Source: Toxoplasma gondii ME49 (lineage: Eukaryota > Apicomplexa > Conoidasida > Eucoccidiorida > Sarcocystidae). Taken from it: 64,000 nucleotides of DNA. Location: the NCBI RefSeq assembly GCF_000006565.2, contig NC_031477.1, forward strand, positions 1,520,043 through 1,584,042. The letters are read 5' to 3'. Position 1 is the first letter of the stretch; every line of letters begins with the position of its first letter. Below the pieces are notes generated by a model. It ran no database searches and had not been told where the DNA came from. It was given only the letters and a program-made list of their open reading frames with translations. Made by a program: the position numbers and the translations under genes. Below are positions 61,500-64,000 of the stretch, one piece after another.

Positions 61500-63918
61500 T
61501 GTAAAAAAAAGAGATGGAAAGGAGATCGAAAACGCTTCTGCGCAAAGCTGGCTAGTGCGTTTGCGGGGTGACAGTGGCAACTGTATGTACAGCCCAAAAG
61601 CCGGCTGTTCGAACTCGAAGACAGAAGCAAAGGGGGGAGGTGCACACAGAGGAGAGAGCGTCCAACAGTCGTTTTTCTACCAGTCTTTTCCCCGAAGAGA
61701 AGCTGGACAAAATACGACGAAATCTTGTGGCGAATTCGGTAAGCCAAGAGGTAAAGCTGTATAGACATCGCGCCTCCGACTCGAAAGGGGGAACACGGGA
61801 GTTTGCGTGCCGGGCGTTTCCCCCTGGCGATTCACAAAAAAACGCAGAAATCGACTTTTTGGGGTCCGAAAGACCGCCAGGAACTGCCTGAAGGACGCAC
61901 ACAAGGGCGGAGGAGGACGCTTCGGAGAAAAGACTTCTTTCCTCGTTCAACAAGGTACAAAAGAGCTGGTGATTCCCTCTTGGGAGACACCGAAGAGCGT
62001 ACACACGTAACTGTTGGCGGGTGAGGATACACCTGAGTCGAACTCGCGTTTCTCTCCTACGGAACAACAGATTTCCGAGAACAGAGCCACGAGCTGCTCA
62101 AAGAAAATTTGCTCTCCCGATCGCGAGTGCCTGCCTCTTGAGTTTTTTCAATTCTGTAAAAGTCTACCACTTATAAATTAAAAACCTACCAGACGAGAAC
62201 GCACCTCTCTCCTCTCCAACACACTCTTCCAATAGGTTCGTTCCTGAACTCCGTTCACCCCATTCTTCGCCTTCTATATATATTAATAAATACATTTACA
62301 TTTACGTAAACATTAATATGTATGTATATAGTGTTTATATATATATATATATATGTATGTATTTATAGAGTGTTATCACTCCCACTACGGCCATCCTGAT
62401 AAGGGTCGCATGCGAGTGATCGTTTTTCTCGGCTTTCCTGTTTTTTCTGCTGCCACGACTTTGCTCTCTGGAAGGCAGAAGAAAGTGCACCGTGTCGACG
62501 CGCGTCATCTGAAAACATTCACTTTTCGCGCATGTACGAATGTGCATGAGCCTACACGCACGACTAGAAATGCCTGTCTCTCTTCGCAGAACATGCCTAT
62601 ATATCTTTATGCACATATATATATATATATACATATATATATTGTTACAGACATCCCTACCGCGTGTATTTACGTAGGCAGACTACACATGCACGTTCCT
62701 GAAGGTGTGGGCTAGAAATTGAAAAGAAAAGAAGCTTCATCCAGAACGAATAGCGAGGCGCGTCTGGGATGCGAAGCCGAAAAAGCTTCCGGGTGACGGA
62801 CTCGTGACTCACTCCCGCTTCTCCCTCCGCGTTCCCCTCACAGCCCTCTCCTTGGTCGCTTTCTTTTAATTGTCTGACCGCGAACACGCAGTCGTCGATT
62901 TGCATCTGACTCGGATTCGAATCCCTGTCCTTTCACACATTTCCTTCTGCATTTGAGTAAAGTGTCTGGCCCCCAAGCGCGCAGCTGTCTAGGCAGAAGA
63001 CTCGAAACGAATTCGAGATGGACTCAGAAGAATCTGCGAAGAGAGAGAGAACGCACTCGGAAGGATAAGCAGATGTTCCACGGCGGGGGTGCACACCTGA
63101 ACCGCGGAGAACGCCTTGGAGTGGTGAAGAGAGGAACGGATTTTGACTGGAGGCGGAACCGAAAGACTTGCAGGCTTCGGAAGGGGAGAGTCATTCTTTG
63201 ACGAAACCAGCACTCGGTGAACGTGAGAGAATTCGTTTTTTAAACAGTCAAGTCTCTTGTTTGTGGGGGCTCTTTTTGGCAGGCATGCCCTAGCGATTGG
63301 TGACTCAAGGAACCGGCTTGCCAGCTGTGTCTCTCTTGGTGCCTCTCAGAAAGAGTTTTTTTTCTTTTTTGCATTTATTTGCCTTTTTCTTTCGAGGCCG
63401 TTGCCCCCTGAACCTGGGGTCCCTACGAAATTCTTCTTTCCTTGCCTTCTTGATCGCTCCGCGTCTTGGTGAGTAGACCTGCTGCCTCAAGCGACACTCA
63501 CTCCTCGTGTCTCACGCTGTTTTCCCTCGTTTCCTTTCTTCTTCTGTTCTTCTCTCTTGTCTCCTCAACATTCTTGTTTCTTTTTTTTTGTTTCCTCCTG
63601 CTTCCTCCTCTCTTTGCTGCCTCTTTATCCCATATCTTCGTTCTCCTCTCCTCGGTCATTGTCTCCTCTCTCTTTCCTCCGTTCCCTCTCTTCTCCTTTT
63701 TCTTCTCGTCTTTCTTCTCTCTCTTCTTCTCTTTTCTCTCGACTGCCAGGCCGCCTCACTTCCCTCCTCGCTGCCGTCGAATTGTCGCCCCTCTTGTTCT
63801 CTCCAGTGTACATACACCCCCACGTGGGATACTCTTGTTCTCCCTTTCGCTCTTTCTCTCGTGGTTTCTCTCTTCCTTCGCGGCTATTGCCGCCAGCGTC
63901 TAGTCCTCTGTTAGCAAC
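61500..63918. other. Intergenic, no supported gene
   Basis: TA-rich arrays are at about 62272-62356 and 62606-62642. The last 400 bases are CT-rich, consistent with a promoter or 5' UTR for the gene at 63919. A palindrome copy is at 63806-63817. Confidence 0.4.
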
Positions 63919-64000
63919 ATGGCATCGTCGGAAGGGCGACCTTCTCCCTCTTCTCCCTCTTCTCTTCCGTCTTCTTCTCCCTCGTTTTCGCCTTCTCTGT
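63919..64000 (+). CDS. 5' end of a gene truncated by the window
   Basis: The ATG at 63919 is in a strong context (GCAACATGGCATCG), after a long CT-rich leader. The 27 visible codons encode MASSEGRPSPSSPSSLPSSS, a Ser/Pro low-complexity start. The gene runs off the window, so nothing can be said about function. Confidence 0.55.
   Translation, partial: MASSEGRPSPSSPSSLPSSSPSFSPSL

Noticed and set aside
62895..62935. tRNA-like B box (GGATTCGAATCC)
   Set aside because: The T-arm stem pairs only three bases, and no acceptor stem or A box is found at the right distance.
1..64000. CRISPR arrays, insertion sequences, prophage or bacterial operons
   Set aside because: None is present; gene structure is that of a eukaryotic nuclear genome.

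Overview
The window looks like nuclear DNA of a coccidian apicomplexan, most likely Toxoplasma gondii or a very close relative (Hammondia, Neospora). The evidence is an assembled 468-residue hexokinase that matches the T. gondii enzyme as I remember it, intron-rich genes with GTNNGN...YAG boundaries, start contexts with A or G at -3 (often AAAATGG), long low-complexity Ser/Pro and Glu/Arg insertions in conserved proteins, and many intergenic and intronic (TA)n microsatellites. The species call is inference. Gene models were built by hand by matching splice phases. Where every phase closes, I trust the exon borders to within a few bases.

Layout. 0.2-10.1 kb (-): an 8-exon CLC chloride channel/exchanger of about 2098 residues, with two CBS halves at the C terminus and a Ser/Pro insertion of about 580 residues. 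11.9-13.7 kb (+): a 3-exon, 210-residue Cys-rich protein of unknown function. 14.7-15.1 kb (+): a weak candidate gene. 15.8-31.3 kb: a block with a different texture, almost free of (TA)n. It holds an orphan terminal exon (about 17 kb, +), a disordered Ser-rich protein (17.35-19.85 kb, -), a coiled-coil protein with three introns of only 51-57 nt (20.9-24.6 kb, +) and the hexokinase gene (25.05-28.33 kb, -, 9 exons). 32.5-36.9 kb (+): a PPP4R2-type regulatory subunit of protein phosphatase 4 with a long acidic tail. 39.6-42.2 kb (+): a PEX13-like peroxisomal docking protein. 44.7-49.6 kb (+): a 9-exon homologue of the plant At4g15545/NAIP1 family. 53.2-55.1 kb (+): PRP17, a single-exon WD40 splicing factor. 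57.3-59.8 kb (-): an 822-residue hypothetical protein. 60.4-61.5 kb (+): a weak two-exon candidate. 63.9 kb (+): the first codons of a gene that leaves the window.

The genes do not form a pathway; they are a normal mixed set (ion transport, glycolysis, phosphatase regulation, peroxisome import, splicing). The least ordinary observations are a 12-bp palindrome, GTGTACGTACAC, recurring in exons of unrelated genes and in different reading frames, with a 22-bp perfect version inside PRP17; the PEX13-like gene in a lineage whose peroxisomes are disputed; the plant-type At4g15545 homologue; and the short-intron, microsatellite-poor block around hexokinase.
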